A DNA stretch of 64,000 nt from Phytobacter ursingii (lineage in GTDB: Bacteria; Pseudomonadota; Gammaproteobacteria; Enterobacterales; Enterobacteriaceae), in the NCBI GenBank assembly GCA_901456055.1, contig CABDWT010000002.1, positions 310,001-374,000 of the forward strand, given 5' to 3'. The notes beneath the pieces were generated by a model. That model was not told the DNA's origin. It saw nothing but the letters and a program-made list of their open reading frames with translations, and made no database searches. Positions 63,630 through 64,000 of the stretch are shown here, in pieces. The first letter of the stretch is position 1. The number at the start of each line of letters is the position of its first letter. A program made the translations under genes and the position numbers.

Positions 63630-63655
63630 AAAAAAGCCGTGTCAACCACGGCTTC
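63630..63655 (-). terminator. Terminator after dxr
   Basis: In the transcript AGCCGTG/CACGGCT with a five-base loop, then six U. It lies about 100 bases past the dxr stop and 60 bases before uppS. Confidence 0.88.
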
Positions 63656-63752
63656 CCCTGACAGCCCGGCATTAAACAGGCTGATGGATGGCGCAGACTA
63701 TATCACCGAAGCCCAACGCTAACAAATAGCATGACTATTAGTGGCTGGATTA

Positions 63753-64000
63753 TCACCAGCTTGCGAAGCGCGTCACTTGTTTTTGCGCGACATCACGTGC
63801 AAGCCGATCCACAGCCAATACATCATCAATACTTTGTGGTTCGCTTAATACCATCTGTTCCAGAACAGACAGATTCAGCGCAGCAATATCCGTAAAACGG
63901 ATAGCGGAATCCAGAAATGCCGACACCGTTACCTCATTCGCCGCATTCAGCGCCGTGGTCGCTGCCTGCCCCTGCGCAAACGCATCTATCGCCAGTTTGA
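63753..64000 (-). CDS. dxr: 1-deoxy-D-xylulose 5-phosphate reductoisomerase (C-terminal part)
   Basis: Only the last 82 codons are in the window; the start lies beyond the right edge. The visible protein starts [20 protein letters not shown] and ends TRFASW. It matches the C-terminal helical domain of Dxr, the second enzyme of the MEP isoprenoid pathway, upstream of UppS in function and in gene order. Confidence 0.95.
   Translation of the reverse strand, partial: KLAIDAFAQGQAATTALNAANEVTVSAFLDSAIRFTDIAALNLSVLEQMVLSEPQSIDDVLAVDRLARDVAQKQVTRFASW

Overview
The window is chromosome from a member of the Enterobacteriaceae. From about 17.7 kb onward it carries the gene order of the E. coli aspV-to-dxr region: dnaQ, rnhA, yafS, gloB, mltD, yafE, yafD, yafC, an rrnH-type rRNA operon, gmhB, metNIQ, rcsF, trmO, proS, nlpE, arfB, yaeQ, yaeP, rof, tilS, yaeR, ldcC, accA, dnaE, rnhB, lpxB, lpxA, fabZ, lpxD, skp, bamA, rseP, cdsA, uppS, dxr. 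The proteins are E. coli-like but clearly diverged, and the accessory content differs. Enterobacter, Leclercia, Lelliottia or Citrobacter would all fit, and the sequence alone does not let me choose.

Region 1 (1-17.1 kb, all minus strand) is a type VI secretion system (T6SS) island next to the tRNA-Asp gene. Read in the direction of transcription it is tssB, tssC, tssK, tssL, a TssM-like/OmpA fusion, hcp, clpV, vgrG2, a cargo block, then a second, nearly identical vgrG1 that runs off the left edge. The cargo block (2.4-5.65 kb) is AT-rich. It holds a metallopeptidase-like effector coupled to vgrG2, a secreted protein that may be its immunity partner, and two unrecognised genes. TssA, TssE, TssF, TssG, TssJ, a full TssM and PAAR are not in the window, so the locus either continues to the left or is split.

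Region 2 (17.7-25 kb) returns to the core genome: tRNA-Asp, dnaQ and rnhA (divergent), yafS, gloB, mltD, yafE, yafD and yafC.

Region 3 (25-30.3 kb) is an accessory cassette at the place where E. coli has dkgB. It is a four-gene operon (HxlR-type regulator, EmrA-type adaptor, 14-TM DHA2 pump, extra FabF-type ketoacyl synthase) with a perfect inverted repeat upstream, followed by an IS200-type element just beside the rRNA-operon terminator.

Region 4 (30.3-36.1 kb) is a complete rRNA operon on the minus strand: P1/P2 promoters, boxA/boxB, 16S, tRNA-Ile(GAT), tRNA-Ala(TGC), 23S, 5S, tRNA-Asp(GTC) and terminator.

Region 5 (36.1-64 kb) is core. It holds the MetJ-type regulated methionine importer metNIQ, envelope lipoproteins (rcsF, nlpE), translation genes (proS, arfB, trmO, tilS), the Rho modulator rof, lysine decarboxylase ldcC, and the long envelope/replication cluster read leftwards from dxr: isoprenoid (dxr, uppS), phospholipid (cdsA), sigma-E control (rseP), outer-membrane assembly (bamA, skp), lipid A and fatty acid synthesis (lpxD, fabZ, lpxA, lpxB), rnhB, dnaE and accA.
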